A stretch of DNA of 64,000 bases from Mesorhabditis belari (Eukaryota > Nematoda > Chromadorea > Rhabditida > Rhabditidae), in assembly GCA_958450365.1 (NCBI GenBank), contig CAUEEP010000727.1, positions 558,001-622,000 of the forward strand, in the 5' to 3' direction. Shown here piece after piece: positions 22,153 through 34,523 of this stretch. The notes below the pieces were generated by a model that did not search any database, was not told the origin of the DNA, and worked only from the letters and a program-made list of their open reading frames with translations. Positions within the stretch are counted from its first letter, which is position 1. Each line of letters starts with the position of its first letter. A program made the position numbers and the translations under genes.

Positions 22153-22439
22153 TCTGCGATCTTCAATTTCCAAAGTCTTATTTGTGTTATTCTACTGCTG
22201 ATTTGCACCTGTACGTATATTCGAGCTTTTGCGCCTAGATTGCTTGATCGAAATAAGGAGGGGTTAGTTTTTTAAAAATAATATCATTTAAAGATTATGA
22301 ATTTTTCATGAAAAAAGCTGAAAACTTTATTTTTAGACTTCTCGGTATCTTCTGGAAGTTAGCGCGAATCGGTGAACGATTGAGTCCTTGGGTTGCAGCT
22401 AGTTGCTTTTGTATGGCTGTTATTGTCCTCTTCTTCTAA
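22153..22439 (+). CDS. KISH/TMEM167 homologue (small secretory-pathway membrane protein)
   Basis: Exons 22153-22262 and 22337-22439 encode SAIFNFQSL, a first membrane span ending [20 protein letters not shown], then [18 protein letters not shown] and a second span (MAVIVLFF) with a stop. This corresponds position by position to the roughly 72-residue TMEM167A/KISH family, Golgi proteins needed for constitutive secretion. The initiating Met is not in this exon. The family begins M-S-A-I, so a start codon must be joined from upstream at the acceptor before 22153, but no 'ATG|gt' donor was found in 21780-22150. Confidence 0.85.
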
Positions 22440-22519
22440 GGTAAAGAACTCATTTGTATGTGAATAGGTATTTAGAAAATTAAGCATGTTCTACATAAAC
22501 TAAGGCTTGTGGGTTTAGA

Positions 22520-23058
22520 ATGACTGGTCGATTTGATCCCGCAAAACAAAGCGTCAAGAAACGGCCTCCGACAAAAGTTTCAGCTAGAAATCAATTCTAC
22601 GTCAAAAAGTAAACTTTGAAGCTAAGCTAGATTTTGTTTGTGCATTTTCAGAAAAACGTGCCTTGCTCAACAGACAAAACGCATTGAAGAACTTCTGCAA
22701 AAAGAATTCGATGAAGTTTATGTTCATGGTTTGGGCGCTTCACTCAACAAAGCTTTGACATTAGTCTTAGAAGTAGGCATAACACCAAAGTAAAAGTTAT
22801 ATACTTCTTTATTCTAGCTTCAACGCCGAAGTAATGGGACCTTGATGGCGGATATTCAAACTTCCACTGTCAATGTAGGCAATTTTTACTAATGAGAGGG
22901 TTTTTTTATTTTTTGAGGAGGACGCAAAAATACATTATTTACTAAATAAATTTTAGGTTACCGATGATATTTATTCGTTATCCGACGAGGCCGAAGCTGG
23001 TGAACGTTCCCGACCTCTTTCGGCAGTTCATGTTAAACTTTATATTGGTGTTCGTTAA
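22520..23058 (+). CDS. RNase P/MRP subunit RPP20 (POP7 homologue)
   Basis: Exons 22520-22608, 22652-22772, 22818-22874 and 22957-23058, giving 122 aa. The basic N-terminus (VKKRPPTKVSARNQF) leads into the Alba fold. The family core VYVHGLGASLNKALTLVLE is followed by the strand GTLMADIQTSTVNV, an acidic loop and a C-terminal HVKLYIGVR. It binds RNase P/MRP RNA as a heterodimer with RPP25 in tRNA 5'-end and rRNA processing. The acceptor-like gggtttag two bases before the ATG and the 80-bp gap from the KISH stop support operon expression. Confidence 0.88.
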
Positions 23059-23262
23059 AATTTTTATTATTATCGTTCCTGTCAAATTTTCTTTTTTTAT
23101 TAAATTTTCTGTGATTTTTAAATTATGGGTATCGGTTTGGAATAAATTTTTTCAAGTATTTTTCTTGTAATTTCAAGTAAATACCTAAATGTGGTTTATT
23201 AATATCTTTTTCCACCAACCTGCGCTAAATATCGGCCTGCATCGTAATTTAGATCACATTAT

Positions 23263-25210
23263 ATGTTTTGCAGAGTTGTTGCCACTTCATCCAGGTATTT
23301 AACGTTATCCTCAGCCAGAAATGCACCACGTGTCGCGGTTGTGGGAAGCGGACCAGCGGGTAAACTTTAATCGTTAAATGTGGCATTTTTGAACTTCAGG
23401 TTTATTTACATGTGCAACATTACTACGACGGGTACCTTCATGTGTGATTGATGTGTTTGACGCTGCGCCAGTTCCGTTTGGTCTTGTTAGGTACGGGGTT
23501 GCACCCGATCATCAAGAAGTTTGTCTTTTATTTATTTGATAATCATAAGTATACTTTAGGTAAAAAATTGTATTCATGGCTTTGAAAAAATCTTCAATGA
23601 TCACCCCAATCAAGCGAATCTTTTTTGTAATGTGAATATAGGGAGAGACGTCAAGTTACAGGTAATTTTTTTCTTTTGCACTTTTAAAAAACCTTTTAGG
23701 AATTATTTGATAACTACGACGCTGTTTTATTGGCCTACGGTGCACATAGGCCCAGAAGACTAAAAATCCCCGGTTATGATGCTAAAAATGTAATTTCTGG
23801 TAAACGCTCATTTCTCGATAATGTACCTATTTTTGCATTTTAGGTTCTGATTTCGTGTCTTGGTACAATGGGGTTCCCGATACACAAGCCCCAAAACTAG
23901 ATGGAAAAAACGCGGTCATTATTGGTAAGTTTGCTTCAAATTACATTTTTTGAAAGTTCTCCTTAAGGGAATGGAAATGTGGCGTTGGATTGTGCAAGAA
24001 TGATTTCCTCATCAGACAATCTCCAAACAACAGACATTCCTAAAGAGCCATTGGAAATTCTCTCCAAATCTCAACTGTCAAAAATTACTATTGCAGGACG
24101 ACGCGGCCCACAAAACGTATGTTTTTACAAAACAACAAACAAACAATCACAAAACCTTTTTGATACCATGGTGAAACTCTAGGTATCCTTTACGATAAAA
24201 GAGCTACGTGAGCAATTCAAAGTTTCTACGTGGTCGTCTTTTGTGTCGTTACGCGATTCCGAATTAGAAGATTTACAAAAAGCGCTTGCCAGTGGAGACA
24301 GACGAAAGAAGAGATTGTTCCAGGTGCGAATTTTAGTAGTTTTATTTATTACCATTCGGCTTTAGGTTATGTTAGACAATCTAGCATCGCCGGCAAAAAC
24401 TCGCCAAACAAAAGAGTGCAATTTTGTCTTTAATCACGTCCCAGTTTCGGTTGAAAAGAATAACGAAAATTTTGTGCAGGTCTAAATTTTAAAAAATCCA
24501 ACAATTAAAGTTATTTTAGAGTGTCCGTTTTAATGATCAAATAGCTCAGAAAGAAGTTTCTTATCCGTGCGATCTTTTGATATACAGCATCGGCTACGAG
24601 AATATCATACTTGATGGATTACCTGTCAACGAAAATGTAATGTTTATTTTGCAGATTAGTGCCAAAATATTATTTAGTTTTTTGATGTTCCATTCAAATA
24701 AATTATATCTGTAATAAAAGTTTTAGGGGTCACTCAAATTGCTAGATGAGTGTCGAGTTGATGTATCTAGTGCTGCTGTTTTTGCTTGCGGATGGTAAGT
24801 TTGGCAGTCTAAAAATAGAATTAGATACATTCTTCCATATATTGTCTGTTAACATTATATATATTTAGGTGTTCACATGGTCCACGGGGTGTTATCGTTG
24901 ATACTCAACAACAATCGGTTGCAGTGGCACAGCGAATAGCCGAAATTCTACCCTCGAATTTAGAAACAAGTAAAAGTTTGCCACAATTTTTTTGAGAGTA
25001 ATTATTTTTTAGAGCCGGGAGTTTCTTCATTGCTAGAATCAAGAGGTATTCGATACATCTCGTGGAAAGAGTGGTGTTCGATTGATGAAGAGGAAAGGAG
25101 AGCTGGTCATGAAATGGGAAAAGTTAGCTTTTGATTTAGTAGGTACTTTACAAAATTTTTAGATTCGAGAAAAGATTCTACATTTTGAACCGATTTTGAG
25201 CAGAAAATGA
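23263..25210 (+). CDS. NADPH:adrenodoxin oxidoreductase, mitochondrial (FDXR homologue)
   Basis: Thirteen exons: 23263-23359, 23400-23518, 23560-23661, 23700-23799, 23844-23924, 23968-24116, 24183-24323, 24366-24479, 24520-24636, 24727-24794, 24869-24969, 25013-25122 and 25163-25210, giving 448 aa. The start is chosen because the first 25 residues (MFCRVVATSSRYLTLSSAR) form a mitochondrial presequence. Next come the FAD dinucleotide fold AVVGSGPAG, the family motif FGLVRYGVAPDHQEVKN, LLAYGAHRPRRL, the NADPH fold GNGNVALDCARM, AGRRGPQN and, near the C-terminus, CGWCSHGPRGVI. It passes electrons from NADPH to ferredoxin for Fe-S cluster, haem and steroid synthesis. Length matches the family and no defect is seen. 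Confidence 0.93.
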
Positions 25211-25439
25211 AGAGATTTTTGTTTAGTTTTCAGCTAGTGATTTGTGTAGTTTTGTTGTTTTATCAGGTTGTGTGTTTAATAAGTTTTATAAATAAACTTT
25301 CATTAAATGCCATTCTTTTTAATAATTTGTTTGTCCAACTTTATTTGATGATGTATAAAAAGCGTATGTGAAATCTTTGGGGTAATCGCCATTGATTCGC
25401 CAAGCTAACAATAATTTAATAGGTATATTTTTTTAAGGT

Positions 25440-26538
25440 ATGGCAAGCTTAGAATCAAAGTTGCTTGACGGCGCAAATGCAGGATATTGCAGTAGTTCGG
25501 AAGGAGAAGACGAAAGTGGATGGAAGGTGTCTAATTGTACGAACTATGCACTAATTTTTGCTAATAATGTCAAGCTTTAACTTTTATTTAGGTCTCAAAT
25601 GATGATGATACTCATCAACAAAACGTGATGCGACAACTCCCTGGTACGAGCAATACGGGAGCTAAAGGTGTACTCTCTGATTTTCAATTATTCAGGTAAA
25701 TCACTTATATCATTGTAATTTCAAGTAAATTTCTATAGAGAGGAAGTGATGCATCACCGAGAACAAAAAAATCAGCAAATTGTCAAACAAGCTCAAAGGG
25801 GGATGATGGAAAGCAGTAAAGAAGAGAGAGAAAGGGTAACACTGATATTTATGTAGTTGCTAATGTTTTATACATTTTGCTAGGTTCAAAACGGAGATGA
25901 TGATGATGATGAAACATTAGAGAACATGCGAGCCAAACGACTTCAAGAGATGCGAAAAGCGTTGACGGGGCGAATATTTGAAATTACTGATTCGGTTAGA
26001 TATTACCTATTTTTTATACATCGACGTTCTCAATTTTAGAAGCAATATTTGGAAGCATCTGAGTCGAACACATCGAGCCTCATTTTGGTGATGATTTATG
26101 AGCCTGGTCACGAAGGAAGTGAACATTTAACGCATATTTTCAAGGTACTTCTAAATATTTCTTCTTTAATGGGTTGTTTTTAGATCTTGGCAGCAGATTT
26201 TCCAGATGCCAAATTTTTGCGGGCAAATGCGGCTCTATTGGGGACGACGAAGAACTTTGTAAGTTTAATGCTTAAATCTTTCAAAGTAAAGCGCTTTAGA
26301 AAACACTGGCACTCCCAACATTGCAAGTCTTCTTCAATGGTGCTCTTGTTGGAAATTTTGTCTGCGTTGATAAGCAGCTTCCAGAAGAATACACGACATT
26401 TCAGCTGATTCAATTTCTAGAAAGGTTTTGAATATTTTAATCACTTTTAACCATAATTTCTTTAGAAAAAGAATCCTGCTTCGTCAAAACCGTTATGTGG
26501 AAGAAATCGATGAAGATGATGATTATGATTCGGATTAA
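25440..26538 (+). CDS. Phosducin-like protein (PDCL type)
   Basis: Exons 25440-25526, 25592-25695, 25739-25835, 25884-25994, 26040-26144, 26184-26258, 26300-26424 and 26466-26538, giving 258 aa. The N-terminus MASLESKLLDGANAGYCSSS matches the LDDKLLG...YYSSSEDE start of PDCL, followed by KGVLSDFQLFR. The central part is charged and coiled-coil-like. The C-terminal thioredoxin-like domain carries LILVMIYEPG, LAADFPDAKFLRANA, TLALPTLQVFFNGALVGNFV and an acidic tail. PDCL works with the CCT chaperonin to fold G-beta and assemble G-beta-gamma. The thioredoxin fold lacks a CxxC, as in the family. Confidence 0.9.
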
Positions 26539-26715
26539 TTGTAGGCTTTAATGGAACTCTTCAATTGATCTCTTGAAATTTTGGTTTTTTATTTTATGCT
26601 AACATAATAAAATATCGCATCATAAAATGCACCGCAGAAATCTAACAATTGCTATGTCAAAGATTTATTCTTTTCATCAGAAAGGCACCTTGTAAAACAT
26701 TTAATGTTTATAGGT

Positions 26716-29177
26716 ATGGCAAGGGTCCATTATTCATCCGGATCAGAAAAGGCGTTGAAACAACGTGCTGCAACCGAAGAAAAAGTCTTTCAGATTTATA
26801 TAATGCACAGTTTTTATTATTTTAGATACCCCTGGCTATGTTATTTACATGCAGAGGTAGTACACAGCAGGAATTACTCTACCTTTATCCATATAACGTC
26901 GAATGCGAATTCGCTGAACCATGTAGGAGTTTTCTGATTTTCAAATGTTTATCATTTAATTGTTTAGTGTTCACGGGCAGACGCTGTTTTATCAAAAAAG
27001 ATCAACCAAAGCGTTTATTGCCTAAGTAAGAACACTTGAATTTAGCTCAACAAAAAAATGCTTTTAGGATCACCGACACCAAAGAGAGTCTTCGTACACC
27101 GTTCGGTCTTTCCACTGAACTTCTCGCTTCTTTGCTTTGTGTGAAAGAAAACGCCAATGATTTGCCCTTTGAGCTTAAGGTAACATTTAGAAATTTCAGG
27201 ATTAAATAATTGATTGCTTTAGTTGGGTAAAGTGATTTATGTGGGCTTCCCAAAATCTGTGTCGCCGGTGCCAAATCCGTGGCCTAATCCCGATGGCCAT
27301 TCACTTGACGCTTTTCATGTCGTATTCGTTTTACCCGAAGGTGCTCCTTATCAAATGATTGAACGATTTCAGGTTGATTTTCTTGCTGTTCCTTATTTGA
27401 AAGCCCATTTTAGTGCCTCAGTCGCAAATTAGCCCATGGAATTGACGCTTTACAACAAATCAGCAATTATCTGAGCATTGAGGTAATTTTGGCAGAAGAA
27501 ATATTGTTATTTGTCAATTAAGCATGGAATAATGCATTCCGAGTTGGAGAAATTTCGTGCAATTCCCGAAAACGAGCATAAACTGCCACCCTGGGAAGCG
27601 GTATGTCAGCCTTTTTCGTGAATTAAATCAAACTTCTTCAGATTCGAACCAAGTCCAAATTGGCAGCTCTATTTGCTCAGGTTTTTGATGATCTTCATCG
27701 AACTGGTGTTGTTCAGGTGGAATCTGATTTTTTCGACAAAAAATAAATATTCCTAGGTATTCATGGATAATTTCGTCGAGATCGGATTCTGTATGGAAGA
27801 GAGGGCACTGAAGCACGCACGTTTGACTCCAAGAACCGCAGCCGAAATTGATCGACTCGTCTCACGAATCAGGCCATATCATAGTGTTCTCTTATTGGAG
27901 GTAATCCAGAGTTAAATCGTTAAATCTTTCGACTTCTAGGATGTAACTCCATCTCCCGATGCGAATCCAAATGTTGCTTTGATGATTCGACATTGTGATC
28001 CGGATAGGTCGATTCTGGATATTAGCACGGCTAGTGGAATTCCTTTGATGCAGGTTCGAATTAGTTTTTTGAGGAGCTAATTGTTTCTTTTTAAGGTACT
28101 ACTTGTTGTTCGTCATCTTCTCTTATGGGCAAGAGCTGTGGTCATTTATCCAATCGTCAATACAAATGTCTATTCGAGTGCAACAACGAATAAGGATTTA
28201 GAGAGGTTGCTTTTGGTAAAGTGTTATTTTCAGCTTTGATTTTCAGGGAAACAAATAGATTTTCCCGATTCTTTGGACATGTCACTTCTTTGGGAGAAAC
28301 TTTGGCAGCCTTTAATCCTCCAATACAACTCGATTTGTATGTTAATCGTTGTTTTTTTGCATTTTTCATTTTTATACATATCAAGCAAATCCCTTTAGAT
28401 ATGTTGATCCATCAGCTCCATTATCATTTCAACAGGTGCGAACAAGAATCGTTGTTTATTTATTACGTCATCAACTTTTGATGCAGGTGAAAACATTTTA
28501 CTTACTCAAAACAAAAATTTTAGTTACACAAGTTTGCATATTTGATGGTACCATATAGTACCAAAGAGAAGCCCACAAATAAACATTGCCCAAAAGGAAT
28601 CCGAGATATTATCGATCAAGCTAATTTTTTGGAGCATGAAAGTTTTAAACGTTAATTGTAGGTTCCAACTTTTGTGCATCCGTCAGAGAAAATCGGTCCG
28701 GGAAGCACGGATGATGCGGTGGATTTGAAAATTGAAGGGCCGCTGCATGAAGAGAACGAAAATGAACGCGAAGAATATGAAACACTCATGGCACGGATTT
28801 CGGATCGAAAAGTTGGCCCCTTGAATGTTTGCGTCGAAAATTATTTCTAGACTTTACCTCCAACCGCTGGAATTTCGAGTGAGGTGAAAGATTACCTCAA
28901 AAAACTATGTGGGCAAATGCTCGAGAAGGAGGGTTATGCTGAGGTGGATAACTGTTTTTGGTGTTCCTTTAATCGCTTTGTTTAGGTTGAAGCAAAAATT
29001 CGGCGATTCTGTCAGTTGGCTCCTCTTTTAAATGGTTCACATCACGTTGAGGATCTAATGTATCGATTCGATATTCCGCGAAAAACCGTACTCGATTCAT
29101 TTAGTGCTTTTTCGCCTGTGATTGCTACATATCTGCGACCAGATTTTATTTCTTGTCTAGATGATTCTTTGGCTTAG
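26716..29177 (+). CDS. nprl-3: GATOR1 complex subunit NPRL3
   Basis: Seventeen exons: 26716-26784, 26826-26922, 26968-27025, 27068-27180, 27224-27372, 27414-27482, 27523-27600, 27642-27716, 27757-27900, 27940-28053, 28096-28205, 28247-28336, 28399-28486, 28524-28619, 28662-28811, 28851-28943 and 28986-29177, giving 594 aa in one frame. With NPRL2 and DEPDC5 it is a GTPase-activating complex for Rag A/B that silences TORC1 when amino acids are scarce. Recognisable parts are the longin-like start LAMLFTCRGSTQQELLY, FHVVFVLPEGAP, RLTPRTAAEIDRLVSRIRPY, LLLWARAVVIYPI, ADLxxF-like LAAFNPPIQLDL, and the C-terminal winged-helix region (GSHHVEDLMYRFDIPR). The intron 28620-28661 has a GC donor. A pre-ATG acceptor (tttatag|GT) supports trans-splicing. 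Confidence 0.9.
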
Positions 29178-29353
29178 ATTTTATGTTATTGTACAAATGT
29201 TGTTATTATGGGTGTAGATACCGTTAAATAATAAATATTTTAAAGTTTTTCGAGACTGGGTACAATAATATTGCTTCGGTGGCAAAGGAAATTTTCAATT
29301 ATCATTTATGCAACATTCAATTGCTGTAACATTACATGTTGTAGCTCATTCTC

Positions 29354-29727
29354 ATGTCGATGAATAAAGTACCAGATCAGATACGAGAGCCACTCGTTAA
29401 TGCGATGATTGCTGTGTCGATAAGCTCAAAGCAGGTAGCTCTACATGATAAAAGCTATTATTTGAAATTTATAGGTTGCTAATCCAAAGCCAATGTCAAA
29501 AGACGTTTTGCCGATGCTCCACGCACTCACAAATGAAATGATCAAGGTAGATTTGTGCTTTACACATTTCATCTTTTTATTAGCTCCTTTTTGAATACAT
29601 ATTTTGATGTTTCTAGGAGATGCTAACGCGGGCTGCTACCTTGGCGAGTAATTCAGGACGAGATCACGTAACCAGCGAAGAGTTTCAACGGATTCTCCCT
29701 CAAATATTACTCGACTTTGCGGCATAA
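29354..29727 (+). CDS. CENP-X/MHF2 histone-fold protein
   Basis: Exons 29354-29434, 29475-29546 and 29617-29727, giving 87 aa. This short histone-fold protein ends HVTSEEFQRILPQILLDFAA, the same as the CENP-X C-terminus (EKVLPQLLLDF). The helix EMIKEMLTRAATLASNSG precedes it. CENP-X pairs with CENP-S at kinetochores and in the FANCM-MHF DNA-repair complex. It is the last gene of the operon, 177 bp after NPRL3. Confidence 0.85.
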
Positions 29728-30221
29728 TGAAAAACGTTTGGCTGTTGTTTTATAATGTTTGTGCACTTGCCCTTCTTTTTTAAAGCTGTTTTCTTTGATT
29801 TGCACATAGTATTTGTTTCCATTGGTAACGGGTAAAGCTGTTTTGATGCAATACGTGTAAGGGATTTTATTTCTTGTTTAGATGATTCTTTCCTTTAGAT
29901 TTTGCGTTTTCGATTAGGGTTCACTTTCAAGTAAATTCGGGAGTGAAAACGTGAAAAAATCTATAAAACTTCTATGAAGAAATTGGCTGAATGAATTTCT
30001 CTAAAAATTTGGCTATATACCAAACTTTTTGTGCTCTATCTTTTATCTATAGGGACCAGAATATGTTTCCTTGGCTGAAAGTGTCTAAACCAAATTTCTA
30101 AATCATCGAGCCGTCGCCCTTTTTGACCACCCAAATTCACGCTCCCAAAAAAACCAGACATAAGACCGTTAAGCCCGTTTTAATATTGTTTTGCAGAAAA
30201 ATAATTGGCCTTTCTAATGTA
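29728..30221. other. Intergenic with a duplicated piece of the nprl-3 3' end
   Basis: At about 29858-29905 the sequence gattttatttcttg-ttagatgattcttt-ctttagattt repeats the last codons and stop region of nprl-3 (29141-29186). No gene was recognised. Confidence 0.6.
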
Positions 30222-31480
30222 CAGTCATGTGCAAAAGTCTTTTCACATTCAATTTTCTAAAAAGTTTCATCAATTTTCTTTGATAAAGTTCATGGCGCTC
30301 TTTAAGCCATTAATAGTTTGAGTTACACAAATATATGTACAATTTATTTACACGAACGTTATCGCTATACAACACTTATTCATTGAGAAAAAAATATAAT
30401 TGTCAAAACACCCCCAAAAATCGTGGTGCAAAAGTCTTTTCACATTTGCAAAAATTTTTATTATTTTCGTTCGCTTCGTATTTACTGGTACATTACATAC
30501 TAGAAGACCTGCTCGCAAGCCTATGATGACAGTCAAACACAGGAGGCAACGCCTTCAATTTGCTCGGACCTAATCAAATTGGACAATCAATGATTGGGCT
30601 CGAGTGATTTTCGTTGATGAAACAAAAGTTGATATTTTTCCTTCAAATCGAAATCACCTGATCCGACGTCCAGTCGGAAAGCGATATCAACTCAAGTACT
30701 TGTAACCTACAGTGAAAAGAGGCACAGGATCAATTATGTGTTTCGGTAAGGATAGTTTTCTTTTTATGCAGTCCAACGTGATTTCTTTAGGTGCGATGTG
30801 TAGAAGTTCAACAGGTCCGGTTGTCCTCGTAAAGTCAACAATGGATTCCCGCCAATATATCGAGATATTGGACAGATGTCTACTTCCATTTGCGACTGCT
30901 TCGATGAATCCAGGATGGTTTCTTTATCATGATAATTCGCCAGTACACAAAAGCAAATTTTTGATGGGCCGCGTTGTGACTCTCTCGAATGGAGGAAAAG
31001 CACATTTACCGGGATGGTTTGGGATCAATCACGTTTCCTTGATCAAGGCTCCACGATTCTCACCGGATTTAAATGCTATCGAGAATTTATAGGCCTATTT
31101 GCGAGGAAAACGTTTCAATTCTAAAGTCGTGCTATGGTTTTACATCAGAAAAATTCGGAAGACGATTGGACCTGGGATTCTTCATGAATTAATTGCATCG
31201 ATGCCTACTCGTATTAAAGAAGTACTTTTGGCAAAAGGAGGAGCGACTAAATATTGATTAAAGCTTAATTTCGTTTTATGTGAAAAGACTTTTGCACCAC
31301 GATTTTTGGGGGTGTTTTGACAATTATATTTTTTTCTCAATGAATAAGTGTTGTATAGCGATAACGTTCGTGTAAATAAATTGTACATATATTTGTGTAA
31401 CTAAAACTATTAATGGCTTAAAGAGCGCCATGAACTTTATCAAAGAAAATTGAATGTGAAAAGACTTTTGCACATGACTG
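30222..31480 (+). mobile_element. Tc1/mariner element with about 200-bp inverted termini
   Basis: The ends are CAGTCATGTGCAAAAGTC and its exact complement, inside TA dinucleotides (30220-30221 and 31481-31482). The inverted termini extend over 200 bp (to about 30446 and from 31279) and are nearly identical, so the insertion is recent. An internal second copy of the 'gcaaaagtcttttcaca' motif at both inner edges looks like a pair of transposase-binding sites. The element is 1259 bp long. Confidence 0.92.
30500..31257 (+). pseudogene. Dead Tc1-like transposase (DDE)
   Basis: Catalytic blocks are VIFVDETKVDIF, FLYHDNSPVHKSK and FSPDLNAIENL, a D..D34(D/E) layout. The helix-turn-helix N-terminus is missing (the frame starts around RKPMMTVKHRRQRLQ). 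There is a TAA after KRYQLKYL (about 30701) and a TAG in place of the conserved Trp after NAIENL (31090). A gap at 30745-30792 could be an intron. Reading frames before and after still align with the family, so the lesions are few. Confidence 0.85.
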
Positions 31481-31482
31481 TA

Positions 31483-31911
31483 ACAAACCCGTAGTTCAAT
31501 TTGTGCATTTGTTGGTTTTAAAAGGGAATTACGAAAAGGGACGAAAAGACTTTCTGGAAAGCCTAATACAAATGTTTTTATGAGTTCAGATGCCGTTAAA
31601 TGATAAATATTTAAAAGAATAGCAACACACTATGATCCTATCCTTGTTTTGCTGTTTGTACAGAGATTATGTCTACGCTAGTTCACCGATTCAAGATTTA
31701 CCCCTGCTCCATTTTTTATTTCCGGGATTTTGGTCATGCCCCCCATTGTCTCCCTTGCTCTATACATATCTAACTCCAACGAATCAATTTTTTATTATCT
31801 CAAAAAGTGGCTCTACATAATATTAAATTCAAAATTTATCACAGAAATTACAAATAAAAATTAAGACTTCATGAGATCCGATTCTCTATGTTGACAACAA
31901 AATTATAGAAC
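31483..31911. other. Intergenic, 3' flank of EMC3
   Basis: No gene seen. At about 31575-31620 'atgccgttaaatgataaatattt' again resembles the nprl-3 3' untranslated region (29215-29245). Confidence 0.5.
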
Positions 31912-32834
31912 TCAATCTCGAAGAGCGAAAAGATGTTGATGCATAGTCAAAGCTTCCCATTCGGCTTTGAATGCTGCTTTGGGATCCTGAGGGGCAGCCA
32001 TTGCTTGATTCGACATTTGATCCTCCATTATCTAAACCGATAAAATTGAAGATTTAATGAGCAGAGACTGATTTGTGCACCTTTGATTGATCGGCGGCAT
32101 TTTCCTCTCCTAATACTAAGGTGTAGATCGAACGTAATCCAAAGACACAAAGGAAATACCACGACGCCGAGGAAACCTAAAAATGGATTTTTGAAAAATT
32201 TTCTAACTGTAATATTACCCAAGCAGTATCCAGTGAGATAAGATCCACACCACGCTGGAGCATCGGTTTGAACCGAAGTGTAAGTGGAAACGGCAAGCGG
32301 GTTGTTACAAACCCCGAAAATGTCCAGTTAATCCATCCACCAACAACAATCATTGGTACCTTAACTTTTCTATTCAAAAAAAAGTGCACAAAAATTAACC
32401 ATGTTTAGCATATTTCCTTTCATCATTTCGGTCATTGCTGATGGATCAGCCATTGGATTGGAACCCTTTGACGGTTTTTTCATTGCCTAAATCATTATCT
32501 ACATTAATTTGTGATATTGATCCAACCTTGGATAGATAACCATTCTCTTCGTGTGCAAGAAACTGTCGTCTCATATTGAAAGATGACCTCGGCAGAAAAC
32601 GACCATTTTCTCTCAATAACCGCGATCTAATGAGATATTGACCATCCTGTATTTGCTCCAGTTCGACCTAGAAAATTATACATATAACTGGCATTAAAAA
32701 CTCAAACCCACTTTCTTTTTGCTCATTAGTAGTAACGACACATAATGCCGTAAAACACCAATCATAAACGTTATAACCACAATCGGCAAAAATACCCAAG
32801 TGCGGAGCGCGGGATCAAGAAGTAACTCGGTCAT
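31912..32834 (-). CDS. ER membrane protein complex subunit 3 (EMC3/TMEM111)
   Basis: Minus-strand exons 32712-32834, 32527-32667, 32400-32486, 32219-32359, 32081-32176 and 31912-32031, giving 235 aa. It starts [20 protein letters not shown] as in the family. Membrane spans are TM1 ([15 protein letters not shown]), TM2 in [18 protein letters not shown], and TM3 in [17 protein letters not shown]. The conserved amphipathic [17 protein letters not shown] and ENAADQS motifs are present. EMC3 is the Oxa1-superfamily insertase core of the EMC, which inserts tail-anchored and multipass proteins in the ER. The C-terminus is about 25 residues shorter than vertebrate EMC3. One acceptor is gttaag, as in several introns of this block. 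Confidence 0.93.
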
Positions 32835-33011
32835 CCTAAAGATTTCACTTAAAAATCAAACGATGATATTTATAGAAAAGAAAATAAAGAGAAAACGTCT
32901 AACTCCCAACAAAGAAGAATGATACTTTAAAAATTTATTAAATATCTTCTGCAAGCAACAAATTATGATTAAACATCTAATCCAAATTTATTGAAAGCGT
33001 AACTTCATACT

Positions 33012-33077
33012 GAAGAGATTGCAAAGTCGAAAAAACAGGCGCAAAAATCCTTGTATGGTTTCCGGGTTAACTAAAGA
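33012..33077 (-). pseudogene. Relic copy of exon 5 of the MAIP1-like gene
   Basis: On the minus strand, after the same ctttag acceptor, this reads NPETIQGFLRLFFR and stops after about 26 codons. Exon 5 of the gene at 34524-35442 reads NPGTVHGYFTAVVFFR. The nucleotide match continues over about 60 bp, including the splice site. It lies in the EMC3/rab-19 intergenic region. Confidence 0.55.
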
Positions 33078-33322
33078 AAAAAAATAAGAATTATAGTGGC
33101 CTCTATAGTTCTAATCTATAGCTTAAACAGTCGTCTGTTTTCGCGGAGCCAATGTGAAAATTACGCGAGGCTCCGCTTTCTGTTCTCGCCCTTTACTCTT
33201 TACACAAACCTCAACCTCTGGGTCCTCACATTTTCTAGTGGCCATGCCAGCGTTCTTTGATTGATCTTTTTCTCACAGCAATGTCCTGAAAAGACTTGAT
33301 TCAATTAAAAATCTTTGAAACA

Positions 33323-34362
<1,040 letters not shown>

Positions 34363-34523
34363 CAGCAATACTATTGAAATTAACCAAGTCATAATAGATC
34401 TCTAGATTTTACTCATGTTTGCCTTTCATTCATTTTCTCTTCTTAATAGTATTATTGCGCCCGTTTTCTTGTTTAAATGTTTTTGAAAATGTTTATTCCT
34501 ATTTATTAAACTCTATTTTTTTA

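Larger units (their letters stand above)
22153..29727 (+). other. Probable six-gene operon (KISH, RPP20, FDXR, PDCL, NPRL3, CENP-X)
   Basis: Six genes on one strand follow each other with stop-to-start gaps of 80, 204, 229, 177 and 176 bp. Each downstream ATG is preceded within about 2-15 bp by a splice-acceptor-like sequence with no matching upstream donor in frame: gggtttag|AATG, taatttag|ATCAC..ATG, ttttaag|GTATG, tttatag|GTATG, gttgtag|CTCATTCTCATG. That is the arrangement of nematode operons resolved by spliced-leader trans-splicing. Poly(A) signals AATAAA lie in several gaps, for example 25291-25296, 26606-26611 and 29230-29235. The promoter would be shared with, or divergent from, Phafin (start 21779). 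Confidence 0.7.
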
